A stretch of 64,000 bases of DNA. Origin: M3007 sp964621185 (GTDB lineage Bacteria; Bacteroidota; Bacteroidia; Chitinophagales; Saprospiraceae). The stretch is taken from contig CAZULM010000003.1 in the NCBI GenBank assembly GCA_964621185.1, forward strand, positions 157,568 through 221,567, given 5' to 3'. Positions 31,984 through 41,482 of the stretch are shown piece after piece. Below the pieces are notes generated by a model that was given only the letters and a program-made list of their open reading frames with translations, did not search any database and was not told the origin of the DNA. A program made the position numbers and the translations under genes. Numbering within the stretch: position 1 is the first letter of the stretch; each line of letters opens with the position of its first letter.

Positions 31984-32349
31984 TTAGATGGGTATCAAAA
32001 TTTGTACCATAATGGAATGACTTAAAATTGCCATGATTTCAGGAGAGCGGTGAAACTGTTTGGAGGAATAACATTTGAAATCCGACGATTTAAGGTCAAA
32101 CAATGCCGAAGCTAAGGCGATAGCATTCTCAGGCAAATATGTGGCGGCAGTTAAGGTGCTTATGAGGCGTTGATCCGAGTAAATGCGCATGGCTTCGGCG
32201 ACATCTTCCAATCTGCCCATATCGAATACCCGACGGATGAAGTAGGGGGCATCCAGCTCAAAATCAATCTTTTCCAGGTCGCTGTCCCAGAAAAGGAAGG
32301 GGGAGAATTTTGGCTCGGATAGAATGCGTTCAGTCATTGAATTATACAA
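31984..32349 (-). CDS. DUF6922-like small protein
   Basis: 121 residues. PFLFWDSDLEKIDFELDA, FIRRVFDMGRLEDV, the helix EAMRIYSDQRLISTL and ATYLPENAIALASALF followed by FKCYSSKQF match, in order, the pattern I know from Bacteroidota DUF6922-type proteins (FWD.D..K.D..K.A..I..RV...G...D, then aRYL..KTL.F....F....F.CY..KQ). Such genes often precede an AbiEii-type nucleotidyltransferase. No such partner is next to it here: the next gene downstream on this strand is a large T9SS protein. It may be an orphan antitoxin-like protein; function unknown. AT-rich and part of a possible acquired pocket. Confidence 0.75.
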   Translation of the reverse strand: MYNSMTERILSEPKFSPFLFWDSDLEKIDFELDAPYFIRRVFDMGRLEDVAEAMRIYSDQRLISTLTAATYLPENAIALASALFDLKSSDFKCYSSKQFHRSPEIMAILSHSIMVQILIPI

Positions 32350-32468
32350 ATATAAGCATTTGCGTCTAAATGCCCATTCAAATATACTGACCTTCGCTCA
32401 ATTCACTCCCCCACAACACATGCCCTCTTTAAGCGGATGAAGGCATCTCTTAAAGCTGGCCTCTGCCC

Positions 32469-34865
32469 CTATTGCTTCACCAGCTTCACCGGTACGGCCT
32501 GTGTGCCGCCGCTGCGCAGGGTGGCGAAATAAAGGCCCGGCGCCCAGTTGTCGCCGCAAGGAACTATCCCGGTTTTTGCGCCCAGTTTTTGCGCAAAAAC
32601 AAGCTGGCCTACAAGGTTGCGCACCTCCAACACCGGCAGCGTTGCTCCATTTTCCCATTCATACCGTATCTGGAAGCTGGCGTTGGAAGGGTTCGGCGCT
32701 GCGCTGATGGCGGCAGTGTGGTCGGGGCTAAGGGTGCCGACGCTGCCGCCCAACGCCACGTTGAATATATCTACAGCGGCTTCAACAAGGTGGCCGGGGT
32801 CGAAATCGGAGGCGACAAATTGCACCCTGACATCGTTGCTGGCGAGCGCGGCGGCCGGCAGCTGTATATCGCCCGAATAGCGCCATTGGTTGGCGGAAAC
32901 GCTCTCTGTAAAAATGGGCACCGGTTGGCCGTCGATCAAAACGTTTACTTGCAAATTGTCGTTGGGCGTGGTGCCTTGCCCGCCGCCATTGTAAAACCAG
33001 TAATAAAACGACAAAACGGCGCTGTTGTATCCCGCCAGTTGCATGGCAGGGCTGGTAAGCGTCACGGAGCCACCGTCGATATCATCCGAAGATTGGTTGC
33101 CGCCGCTGTTGCCGGTCACGTAGCATTGGCCGTTGTTGTCCTGACTGGCATCGAACTCGGGGTTTATCATCAGGTTGTTGTTGTTGTAAGTGCCGACAGG
33201 CTCGCCCAGTTCCCAATCGCCCGAGCTCGCGGTGGAAGCCGTTTCCCAGCCCAGGTCGATTTGAAAGTCATCGTAGTATGCCGGGGTAAGGCTTATGTTC
33301 TGGGGGGTGGAGCCGTTGAGGACGGTCGTTTTTATGCGATAGCCCCAGGCGCCGACCGTTGCCTGGTAATTGTCGGCAGCGACGCAGCTTATGCTGAACT
33401 GGCCGTTGCTATTGGTGTACAGACCAAAATTTTGCGTCCCGGAAGACAAGGTAACCGAGGCGTTTCCAACGGGTAGGCCGGTAGTGGCATCTGTCACTGT
33501 TCCGCTCACTGTGGCGACATTTTGCGGCACCAGTGTGACGTTTACTTCCGCTACCTGTCCAGGTGCAAAAGTGAAGGGGATTGTCTGGCTGGCAAAACCT
33601 GGCTTGCTGATGGTGACCGTGTAATTGCCCGGCGTTGCTTGCCCTGTTTTGAATGTGCCGTTCAGGGCGGTTGTCATGTTCACCCTTGTCTCCGTGGTGT
33701 TCACTTCGATGGTTGCGCCAAAAAGCGGGTTGCCGTCGCAGCCGTTGAGCACTTTCCCTTCCAGGTAGCAAGCCCGGACGTATGTTGGCGTAAATATGTT
33801 CAACATACCGGGTTCGATGTCGGAAGTGACAATGGTGCCGGAGGGGAAGAAGGGGTAAACCCCCCAGCAGCCGTCAAAAGGGTCTTGCAAGTTCACCGGT
33901 GCGGCCCAGGTGTCGTACCGCGCCACTTCCACCAGGTTTTCCGGTCGGTGGGCATCCACGATCGTCACCCCGTCGGTGTACCAGGAGGTGATGGCCCAAT
34001 CGTTCAGCACGTGCGTGTTGTGGCCGATGGAGGTGGTGCCGGTGCGGGTGGTGGAGATGCGGTCGAGCTCGCGGATGTCCTCCGGGTCGCTCACGTCGTA
34101 GGCTGTTACGAAGGAAGGGAATTTTTCGTCGGTGGTGAGTATGTGCTTGTGGTCGTCGAGCAGCCAGGCGTTGTGGGTGAACTTGCCGGGTGTCTCTACG
34201 GTTCCGAGCACTACGGGGTTGCTTTTGTCTGCCATATCGACAATGGCTAAGATACCGGCATTGATATGGGCGGCGTAGAGGGTGTCGTTTTCGGCAAAGC
34301 CGTCGTGCACATAGCCCAACTGGTCGTACTTGCCCACATAGTTGGGGTTGTACGGGTCGTTTTTGAGGTCGAGCACCGTTGCCCCGCTGATAACGGCCTG
34401 GCCGCCGCCGAACAGGTAGCAGAATCCTTTTTTCACGTCGATGTGGAGGGCGTGTATCCGGTTCAATTGCCCGGCAATGGCGCCATTGCCTGTATAGAAA
34501 TGGCTGTTCAGGTTGGGGCTGGGCAAGGCGCTCAGGTCCACGATCTGCAGCCCCTGGCCGCCTTCAGAGGTGACGTAGGCGTAGTGTTGATATACTTTGA
34601 TTTCTTTCCAAAGGTTGTCGGGCCCTGGTATCTGGACAATCTGTTGCGGTGCGGCAGGGTTGGTCACGTCCACAATGATCAGGCCTTTGGAGCCGCCCAG
34701 CAGCGCGTATTCTTTGCCGTTTTGGGTGTAGCCGCAAATATTGGCTAAGGTTTGGCCGGGGAAGCTTAGGGAGGCGCGGAGTTGGAGGTTGTAGTTTTGC
34801 GCAAAAGCGGGAGAGTGCGCGACGGCAAGCCCCATGCACAGCAAAAGTTTGAAAAGATGTTTCAT
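32469..34865 (-). CDS. choice-of-anchor B family secreted protein with CarboxypepD-like domain and T9SS tail
   Basis: 798 residues. Signal peptide (MKHLFKLLLCMGLAVAHSPA), then a propeller-like domain of LVIVD-type repeats (GLIIVDVTNPAAPQ, GLQIVDLSALPSP, GILAIVDMADKSNPVVLG, DVSDPEDIRELD, VTIVDAHRPENLVEVARYD) typical of the choice-of-anchor B group. Residues about 370-530 hold two carboxypeptidase-regulatory-like Ig modules (LEGKVLNGCDGNPLFGATI; VSGTVTDATTGLPVGNASV). A jelly-roll follows (DDFQIDLGWETASTAS-like to about 715). The C-terminal PNPSNASFQIRYEW ... WAPGLYFATLRSGG is a type A T9SS tail. Surface-attached; molecular function unknown. Confidence 0.92.
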   Translation of the reverse strand: MKHLFKLLLCMGLAVAHSPAFAQNYNLQLRASLSFPGQTLANICGYTQNGKEYALLGGSKGLIIVDVTNPAAPQQIVQIPGPDNLWKEIKVYQHYAYVTSEGGQGLQIVDLSALPSPNLNSHFYTGNGAIAGQLNRIHALHIDVKKGFCYLFGGGQAVISGATVLDLKNDPYNPNYVGKYDQLGYVHDGFAENDTLYAAHINAGILAIVDMADKSNPVVLGTVETPGKFTHNAWLLDDHKHILTTDEKFPSFVTAYDVSDPEDIRELDRISTTRTGTTSIGHNTHVLNDWAITSWYTDGVTIVDAHRPENLVEVARYDTWAAPVNLQDPFDGCWGVYPFFPSGTIVTSDIEPGMLNIFTPTYVRACYLEGKVLNGCDGNPLFGATIEVNTTETRVNMTTALNGTFKTGQATPGNYTVTISKPGFASQTIPFTFAPGQVAEVNVTLVPQNVATVSGTVTDATTGLPVGNASVTLSSGTQNFGLYTNSNGQFSISCVAADNYQATVGAWGYRIKTTVLNGSTPQNISLTPAYYDDFQIDLGWETASTASSGDWELGEPVGTYNNNNLMINPEFDASQDNNGQCYVTGNSGGNQSSDDIDGGSVTLTSPAMQLAGYNSAVLSFYYWFYNGGGQGTTPNDNLQVNVLIDGQPVPIFTESVSANQWRYSGDIQLPAAALASNDVRVQFVASDFDPGHLVEAAVDIFNVALGGSVGTLSPDHTAAISAAPNPSNASFQIRYEWENGATLPVLEVRNLVGQLVFAQKLGAKTGIVPCGDNWAPGLYFATLRSGGTQAVPVKLVKQ

Positions 34866-35043
34866 CTAATGTTATAAGTTGAAATTGAAATCCTTTTTAG
34901 GAAGCGGGCACAAAAGTAGATACTGGCCGAACACGGTGTTTGTTAGCGGGCGACAATGGCAGCGCTTAGTAGGCCAACACGCGACAAATCGCTCTTTTCG
35001 TCGCGGATTTGGAGTTGCCAGGGCTGAATTTGCCGCCTGATGG

Positions 35044-35080
35044 AGAACCCTGCACAAAGCTGAGCAATGTGCAGGGTTCT
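35044..35080 (-). terminator. perfect hairpin downstream of the efflux operon
   Basis: A perfect 13-bp stem (AGAACCCTGCACA at 35044-35056, complement at 35068-35080) with an 11-nt loop, 70 bp beyond the permease stop. The T-run is poor on both strands, so confidence as a terminator is limited. Confidence 0.55.
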
Positions 35081-35150
35081 CTTGAAAACAAAAAAGGCCG
35101 ATGATCAAAACGCCCGGAGAGCCGTTCGCAGTCATGTTTTTTAAACAGCG

Positions 35151-38100
35151 CTACACCCGTTCCCCCCACCACTTCTTCACCTCATACCCCTTCAAGTACA
35201 TCACCGGAAGGATGATCAAAGTCACAAAAGTGGCAAAACCGAGGCCGAAGATGATCGTCCAGGACAGCGGGCCCCAGAACGCCACCGAGTCGCCGCCTAA
35301 GTATATTTTCGGGTCGAAGTGCGTGAACAGGCTCTCAAAGTCGATGTTGAAGCCGATGGCCAGGGGAAACAGGCCCAGCATCGCTGCCGTTGCCGTGAGC
35401 AGCACCGGGGTCATACGGATGCGGCCGGCTTCGATCACGGCTTCGCGCACACCCATGCCCCGTTCTCGAAGTATGTCGGTAAACTCCACCAGCAGGATGC
35501 CGTTGCGCACCACAATGCCGGCCAGGGCGACAATGCCCACGCCCATCATGATCACGGAAAAGTCCATGTTGAAAATAGCCATGCCGAGCAGCACGCCGAT
35601 GATGGAGAACAGCACCTCCGTCAGGATGATGAGCGTTTTGCCAAAGGAGTTGAACTGCGCCACCAGAATGAGCAGGATCAGGAACATCGAAATGATGAGG
35701 GAGTTGCCCAGGAAGCTGATGGCGTCCATCATCTCGGCGTCTTCGCCCTCGAAGCCGATGGTGACGCCGTCTTGCTGCGGGTAGGCGGCGATGGCAGCTT
35801 TCACGGCATCTACCACCTCCGTCTGCTTGGGCTGGTACTCGGCGGTGATGTTGGAGGCGATGGTAACCAGGCGCGTCTGGTCCTTGCGGCGGATGCCGCC
35901 GTAAGTATTGGAGTATTTCACATCAGCTAAGGCGGCAATTGGCACCGAGCGCAGCACCCCGCCCATGTTCATGTCGCGGAAGGTGATGTTCATGTTTTCC
36001 ACGGCGTTGATGTTGGCGCGCTGTTCTTCTTTCAACCGGATGTTTACGGGTATTTCGTCCTCGCCGTCGCGGTATTTGGTGGCTTCCTTGCCCAGGATGG
36101 CCGTGCGGAATTCGCCGCCGATTTGCCCGGTGGAAATACCTTCGCGGTTGGCGCGGTCGCGGTCGATCTGGATGTTTATTTCAGGCTTCGACACGATGAG
36201 GTCGCTGCGCAGCTCTTCCACGCCCGGGATGGCCAGCGAGTCGAGGTAGCGTTTCACCGCCGATGATACGGCAATGAGTTGCTTGAAATCGTCGCCGCGG
36301 ATTTCCACGGAAATCGGCTTGGGTGTCGGCGGGCCGCCCTGTTCCTGATCGACGCTGATCTCTGCGCCGGGGATCAAGCCTTTGGTGGCCTGGCGGATGC
36401 GGTCCATATAAACCTTGGTGTCTTCGCCCTTGCGCTGGCCGTATTCCACGAAGGCCACGCCCACTTTGCCCTTGTTGGATGCCGCCGAACGGTCCATTTG
36501 GTCTTCCGATGCGCCTAAGGCCACGTTGGTCAGTACCGACTCCACGATGGGGTTGTCGGGGCCCAATACTTCCACCACTTTTTGCTGAACGATGGTGGTG
36601 AGCGAATCGGTCACGTTGACATCGGTGCCGACGGGCAGGTTGACATACACGTAAATGAAATTCGGGTCGGCGCTTGGGAACAGCACCACATTGGCCTTGC
36701 GCGACATGGTGATGGCCAGCGAAAGGAAGAGCGCCAGCACGGTGCCGCCGATCATTTTCCAAGGGTGGTTCAGCGCCATTTTCAGGAACCGCGCATAAGC
36801 GTTCTGCGTGGCTGGCCAGCCTTTTTGCTGGAACCATTTCACGGCGCCTTCCAGCACATATTTGTACAACACCACAAACAAGGCGCAGAACACGGCGAAA
36901 TTGCCCAGCCCCACGCTGCCATTGGCATAAAACCCGATGGTGGCCAAGGCAAACAGCGCATACCCGATATAGGTGCGGCGCTGTTTCTTTTTCGGGTCGA
37001 TAACCTTGCCCTCGCGCTTGTCGTCGCCCATAAACCACACGGCAAACACAGGGTTGACGATGTAGGCAACGACCAGCGACGCGGTGAGTGTAATGATGAT
37101 GGTGACGGGCAAATAGTGCATGAATTTACCAAAAATGCCCCCCCAGAAAACCAGCGGGAAAAACGGCGCCAAGGTGGTGATGGTGCCCGTCAGTACGGGC
37201 AGGAACACTTCACCGGTGGCTTTTTTGGCCGCCTGTACTATGTTCAGCGCCGGTTCGTCGTGGTAAATGCGGTGTATGTTCTCTATGACCACAATCGCGT
37301 CGTCCACCACGATGCCCAGGCCCAGCAGAAAGGCAAACAGCACGATCATATTGAGTGTGTAGCCCAGACTGGGCAGTATCATGAAGGCGATGCACATCGA
37401 CAGCGGCACGGCGGCGGCCACGAAAATGGCGTTGGTGGCGCCCATGAAGAACATGAGGATCACGGCCACCAGGATAAATCCGATGATGATGGTGTTGATG
37501 AGGTCGTGCAGGGTGACGCGGGTGGCGCGGCTCTGGTCGCCCGTGATGGAAACGTGGAGATTGGGCGGGAAATCGTTGGCCTTCATCTCTTCCACAATGG
37601 CCTTGATCTTGTCGGAGGCATTGATCAGGTTTTCGCCCGATTTTTTGATGACATTGAGACCGATCACGTTCTTGCCGTTGAGGCGGCTGTAGCTTTCCTG
37701 TTCTTTATGGCCAAGCTTCACCTCGGCGATGTCTTTCAGGTACAGCATGGCGCCCGATTGGGAAGCGACCAGCACGTTCTTGATCTGCTCGATGTCCTTA
37801 AAATCGCCGCGTATGGAAACCGAGCGGGTCATGCCGCCCACAGTGACGTTGCCGGCGGAGATGGTCATGTTCTCGAATGCCAGGGCATTTTCCACGTCGC
37901 GGAAAGTGAGGTTGGCAGCAGCCATCTTGTACTTGTCGAGGTTCACCTGCACTTCTTTGTCGAGCGCGCCGATGAGGTCCACGCGGGTGATCTCGCGCAT
38001 GTCCTCGATGCGGTCTTTGAGCGCGTCGGCGTAGTCTTTGAGCTTGTCGAGGCTGAAATCGCCGGAGATGTTGACGTTCATGATCGGGATGTCCGAGATG

Positions 38101-38507
38101 TCGAACTCTGTCACGGTTGGGTCTTGCAGCAAGTCGTTGGGCAGGTCGCGCTTGGCCTTGTCCACCGCGTCTTTCACCTTCTGTTTGCAGAGCGGCACGT
38201 CGAGGTTGGTGTTAAACTCCACGATGACGGTAGAGAAATCCTGGATGGATGAGGATGTCACCTTTTTCACCCCGTTGATTCCTTTCAGTTGTTTTTCGAT
38301 TGGCTTGGTGCAAAGCTGTTCCATGTCGGAAGGCGATGCGCCCGGGTAAATGGTGGAGACGACGATGGTGGGCACCACCACATCGGGAAACTGCTCTTTG
38401 GGCAGGGAGTTGTATGACATGATGCCCGCCAGGGTAATGATCACCGTAATGATAAAAATGGCGGTGCGGTTATCAATAGACCAGGATGTTGGTTTAAATT
38501 CTTTCAT
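35151..38507 (-). CDS. RND efflux transporter, inner-membrane permease subunit
   Basis: 1118 residues with the two-fold RND layout: helix 1 (15-33), a large periplasmic loop, helices 2-6 (about 335-500), a second large loop and a C-terminal helix bundle (about 935-1100). The proton-relay aspartates are present in helix 4 (GIVVDDAIVVIEN, D402-D403), as are family marks PGASPSDMEQLCTKPIEKQL and FFPLVFWGGIFGKFM. There is an extra soluble or hydrophobic insertion of about 60 residues around 510-575 (DDKREGKVIDPKKKQRRTYI), longer than in AcrB-type proteins. It is the last gene of tetR-tolC-adaptor-DUF3995-permease and would export toxic compounds with the adaptor and TolC-like protein. Confidence 0.96.
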   Translation of the reverse strand: MKEFKPTSWSIDNRTAIFIITVIITLAGIMSYNSLPKEQFPDVVVPTIVVSTIYPGASPSDMEQLCTKPIEKQLKGINGVKKVTSSSIQDFSTVIVEFNTNLDVPLCKQKVKDAVDKAKRDLPNDLLQDPTVTEFDISDIPIMNVNISGDFSLDKLKDYADALKDRIEDMREITRVDLIGALDKEVQVNLDKYKMAAANLTFRDVENALAFENMTISAGNVTVGGMTRSVSIRGDFKDIEQIKNVLVASQSGAMLYLKDIAEVKLGHKEQESYSRLNGKNVIGLNVIKKSGENLINASDKIKAIVEEMKANDFPPNLHVSITGDQSRATRVTLHDLINTIIIGFILVAVILMFFMGATNAIFVAAAVPLSMCIAFMILPSLGYTLNMIVLFAFLLGLGIVVDDAIVVIENIHRIYHDEPALNIVQAAKKATGEVFLPVLTGTITTLAPFFPLVFWGGIFGKFMHYLPVTIIITLTASLVVAYIVNPVFAVWFMGDDKREGKVIDPKKKQRRTYIGYALFALATIGFYANGSVGLGNFAVFCALFVVLYKYVLEGAVKWFQQKGWPATQNAYARFLKMALNHPWKMIGGTVLALFLSLAITMSRKANVVLFPSADPNFIYVYVNLPVGTDVNVTDSLTTIVQQKVVEVLGPDNPIVESVLTNVALGASEDQMDRSAASNKGKVGVAFVEYGQRKGEDTKVYMDRIRQATKGLIPGAEISVDQEQGGPPTPKPISVEIRGDDFKQLIAVSSAVKRYLDSLAIPGVEELRSDLIVSKPEINIQIDRDRANREGISTGQIGGEFRTAILGKEATKYRDGEDEIPVNIRLKEEQRANINAVENMNITFRDMNMGGVLRSVPIAALADVKYSNTYGGIRRKDQTRLVTIASNITAEYQPKQTEVVDAVKAAIAAYPQQDGVTIGFEGEDAEMMDAISFLGNSLIISMFLILLILVAQFNSFGKTLIILTEVLFSIIGVLLGMAIFNMDFSVIMMGVGIVALAGIVVRNGILLVEFTDILRERGMGVREAVIEAGRIRMTPVLLTATAAMLGLFPLAIGFNIDFESLFTHFDPKIYLGGDSVAFWGPLSWTIIFGLGFATFVTLIILPVMYLKGYEVKKWWGERV

Positions 38508-38549
38508 TATCAGGGAATAAAGAAGTGATTTACAATAAATTAAGGGGCG

Positions 38550-38975
38550 TTAAGTGTTCATGCCAATCCAGATGCTCGACAATCCGAGGTACAAGCAAAT
38601 CGGCGAATACCAGCGCGTGTCCATTTTTCCAAATTCGGTGTCTTTGATCTTTTTAAAGAAACCAACTTGTTTAAAATCGCCGATCGCTCTTGCGTTGAAA
38701 ATAAAGGCCAGCGCCCAGGAACCCCAAGTTTCAAGGCTGAAGGGCAGCTCGATTACGGGAGCCTGTGTCAAAGAAATGTAGAACGCCGCGAAGCCAAGCA
38801 GTCCAAAGCCAACAATCAGGCAGGCCAATATCCCAGTCCGAAGCGTTTGGTTTCCAGCCTGGTCTGTGGGTATGGCTTGTTCGATGCCCCATCGACCGCC
38901 TGCCGCCCAATAAAGATGCAGCAAGCCAAGCAAAGCCATGATGGCGCTGTTGGTGTAGGCGAGTGCGTTGGTCAT
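38550..38975 (-). CDS. DUF3995 membrane protein inside the efflux operon
   Basis: 141 residues with four hydrophobic helices (about 6-24, 45-68, 83-100, 120-138). ALLGLLHLYWAAGGRWG and the closing FGKMDTRWYSPICLYLG mark DUF3995, a family of small integral membrane proteins of unknown function. It lies 12 bp after the adaptor stop and 42 bp before the RND permease start, so it is carried within the efflux operon, which is not the usual three-gene order. It could be an accessory of the pump or a passenger; the sequence does not decide. Confidence 0.88.
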   Translation of the reverse strand: MTNALAYTNSAIMALLGLLHLYWAAGGRWGIEQAIPTDQAGNQTLRTGILACLIVGFGLLGFAAFYISLTQAPVIELPFSLETWGSWALAFIFNARAIGDFKQVGFFKKIKDTEFGKMDTRWYSPICLYLGLSSIWIGMNT

Positions 38976-38987
38976 CCGGTTCTGGCA

Positions 38988-40103
38988 TTAGAAATTGACA
39001 AGTTCGCCAGCGTTCACATCCTGGAAACCGGTAGAAATGACCTGATCGCCTTTGGACAGGCCGCTCAAAATTTCCACATAGCCGCCGTAGTTCTGCCCTT
39101 GCTTCACGGTCACTTTTTTCACCGTGGCTTGCTTGTCGCCCGACTTTTCCGCCACCAGCACAAAATCGCCGTCGGCAGCTGTCTGGATCAGGTTGACAGG
39201 GATGACCACCGCCTTCGGGTTTTGGTAGTCGATGATCTTCATCACAGCGACCTGGTTGGCGCGGTATTCGGTGCCGGGCAGGGCGCACTCGACGCTGAAG
39301 GTGCGGGTAGTGGGGTTGATGGTCTTGCTGACGAAAGTGATGCGGGTGCTGATTTCTTTGCCGGTATCGGGGAAATAGACCTGCACAGCATCGCCTTTGC
39401 GCACTTTGGCGGTGTAGGCTTCCGTGACCTCGCCTTTCACTTTCAGGTTGCTTAGGTTGAGGATGTTGCAGAGGGGCATGCCAGGCGCGATGGCTTCTCC
39501 TTGTTTGAGCACCACGTAATCGACGGAACCGCTGGTGGGGGCGTAAATTTTGGTCATGCCGATCTGTTCTTTCAGGGTGGCGATGCTGCGCTCGAGCGAT
39601 TCTTTGCCGTTGCGGGCCTGGATGAGGGCGACTTCTGTGCCGATCTTTTGATCCCAAAGCCCTTTTTGGCGGTTGTAGATGTCGGTGGCGGTAGCTAATT
39701 GGCCTTCCAGCTCTGCCAGGTTTTTTTGCAGGATAGCGTCGTCGATTTCAGCGAGCAGTTGGCCTTTGCGCACGTTGTCGCCGTTTTTCACAAATACCCT
39801 GCGGAGTGTGCCGGGCATTTTGGCGGTGGCCATCACGCTTTCGCTGGCATCAACCTTGCCTTGCAGGTCGATGTAGTGGCGGAACGGGGCGATGCTTATC
39901 TCCGTAAGCCCAACGGTGCGGGTCTTGGGTGCGGGCTTTTCCACCTGCTTTTCCAGTTCGGCGATCTTTTGCTCGAGCTTTGCTTTCTCGTCTTTGAGCT
40001 CAGCCAGTTCGGTAGCGGGGTCTTTTTTTTCTCCGCCGCAGGCTGTGATAGCCGCTGCGGCAAACAGGAGGATTGCGAATACGAAGAGGTTCTTATTTGT
40101 CAT
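38988..40103 (-). CDS. RND efflux periplasmic adaptor (membrane fusion) lipoprotein
   Basis: 371 residues. The N-terminus is a lipoprotein signal (lipobox ITAC, residues 19-22), followed by a coiled coil (LKDEKAKLEQKIAELEKQVE), then the lipoyl half (MATAKMPGTLRRVFVKNGDN, VRKGQLLAEIDD), an alpha-hairpin (about 115-175), the second lipoyl half (IYAPTSGSVDYVVLKQGEAI), a beta-barrel and the membrane-proximal end. It bridges the permease (35151-38507) and the TolC-like gene (40140-41465). A short additional coiled coil before the lipoyl domain is a mild oddity. It lies 36 bp after tolC. Confidence 0.95.
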   Translation of the reverse strand: MTNKNLFVFAILLFAAAAITACGGEKKDPATELAELKDEKAKLEQKIAELEKQVEKPAPKTRTVGLTEISIAPFRHYIDLQGKVDASESVMATAKMPGTLRRVFVKNGDNVRKGQLLAEIDDAILQKNLAELEGQLATATDIYNRQKGLWDQKIGTEVALIQARNGKESLERSIATLKEQIGMTKIYAPTSGSVDYVVLKQGEAIAPGMPLCNILNLSNLKVKGEVTEAYTAKVRKGDAVQVYFPDTGKEISTRITFVSKTINPTTRTFSVECALPGTEYRANQVAVMKIIDYQNPKAVVIPVNLIQTAADGDFVLVAEKSGDKQATVKKVTVKQGQNYGGYVEILSGLSKGDQVISTGFQDVNAGELVNF

Positions 40104-40139
40104 GATATTGGATTGTTCGATTTTCTTTTTCGATGTTAT

Positions 40140-41465
40140 TTATTTGCCTAAGGCTTTTTTGATGGCCACTTTGGCGGTGAGCAGGTCGAAGCGGGCGCTC
40201 ATCAACGCTTGTTGGGCGGCGTACAGCCCTTGTTCGGCTTGTGTCACTTCAAAGCTGCTGCCCACGCCGGCGGTGTATTTTGTTTTGGTGGTGTCGTAGA
40301 TGCGCTGTGCGAGGTCGAGGTTTTTCTGCTGGCTGCTCACACGTTCGGTCGCGTTCTGGAATTGCTTGCGGGCGGTTTCCAGCTCCAGGTTGAAGGCATT
40401 TTCCAGCATCTGCTTTTGAATATCAACCGTTTGCAGGGCGATTATGGCGCGTTGTTTTTGGGCTTTTGAGCCACCGCCATTGTAGATCGGGACGCTGACA
40501 GAGAGCCCTGCTACCGTGGAGGGGATATAGTACCAGTTGTTGAAGTTTGGGTTGTCTTTTGAGCCAAACCCGGCCTGGTAGCCCGGCGACCACTGGGCAA
40601 ACCCGGCCACGGTTGGCATCCAGGGCTTGTCGAAAAGGCTCACCTGTATGGCGCTGAGCTCGCGGCCTTTGAGCAGGGTGACGTACTCCGGGCGGTCCAT
40701 CGGGTTGAGCTGGGCGGTAAGGTCGGCATCGGCGTACTGGGCCATGAGCTTGTCGAGGTTGTCAGCCGGGTTTAAAGAATCGCCTACGGGCATGCCCATC
40801 GTGAATTTGAGGGCGTTCAGAACGATCTCTTGCTGGCGCGCCAGGTTGCCGCGCTCGCTGCGCAGGTTTGAGAGCGAGAGCTCCAGCCGGTCAACGTCCA
40901 ATTGTTCGGCAAATCCTGCTTTGGCAATGGCGCGGGTATCGTTCAACAGCTTTTCTAAGTTGCCGATGTTTTTGTCGAGCGTTTGCAGGTTTTCGGAAAT
41001 GAGCAAGGCAGGCAGGTAGGCATCCGTCACCTTGTTGCGCAGGCTGAATTTAGCAGCAACCAATTGGTCTTCCACGTATTGGCGGTAATACTTTGCGGCG
41101 CGCAGGCCGATGAGGTAGGAGTTGTTGAAGATCAACTGGGACAGCTTTACTTCGCCCCCTAAATTGTGTACGGGGTTGAACAACACCTTATCATCGCCAG
41201 CACCGGGGAAGCCAAGCGCGCTTGCAGGGATGCCGGCTCGCTGGGGGAAGCCCGTGTAGTTCAGGCCGGCTGAAACTTGTGGCAGGCCCGTGGCCAGGTT
41301 TTCCTTGATGCGCCAATCGGCATCCTTAACCTGAAGTTCTGCTGTTTTGACTTCCGGGCTGTTGTTGAGTGCGTATTGCACACAATCCTCGAGGCTGAGG
41401 TTTTGTTGGGCGCTTGCAAATTGGAAAAAGAAGGAAAGGGTGAATAACAGGGTAAGTCTTTGCAT
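40140..41465 (-). CDS. TolC-family outer membrane efflux protein
   Basis: 441 residues. Signal peptide (MQRLTLLFTLSFFFQFASAQ) then two outer-membrane-factor repeats: LSLEDCVQYALNNSPEVKTA opens the first half, and long helices (YLPALLISENLQTLDKNIGN, QLDVDRLELSLSNLRSERGN, TERVSSQQKNLDLAQRIYDT, SSFEVTQAEQGLYAAQQALM) form the tunnel. The length is at the lower end of the usual range but complete. It forms the outer exit of the tripartite pump encoded by this operon. It follows the TetR gene by 17 bp, so the regulator is in the same transcript. Confidence 0.95.
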   Translation of the reverse strand: MQRLTLLFTLSFFFQFASAQQNLSLEDCVQYALNNSPEVKTAELQVKDADWRIKENLATGLPQVSAGLNYTGFPQRAGIPASALGFPGAGDDKVLFNPVHNLGGEVKLSQLIFNNSYLIGLRAAKYYRQYVEDQLVAAKFSLRNKVTDAYLPALLISENLQTLDKNIGNLEKLLNDTRAIAKAGFAEQLDVDRLELSLSNLRSERGNLARQQEIVLNALKFTMGMPVGDSLNPADNLDKLMAQYADADLTAQLNPMDRPEYVTLLKGRELSAIQVSLFDKPWMPTVAGFAQWSPGYQAGFGSKDNPNFNNWYYIPSTVAGLSVSVPIYNGGGSKAQKQRAIIALQTVDIQKQMLENAFNLELETARKQFQNATERVSSQQKNLDLAQRIYDTTKTKYTAGVGSSFEVTQAEQGLYAAQQALMSARFDLLTAKVAIKKALGK

Positions 41466-41482
41466 AACAGCGGTTTGCGTTC

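Noticed and set aside
36582..38252. 556-codon plus-strand frame opposite the RND permease, and a 485-codon minus-strand frame opposite the Do protease (24181-25638)
   Set aside because: Both are shadows of conserved genes on the other strand, rich in His/Arg/Gly as expected from mirrored codon bias, with no start context or homology signal.
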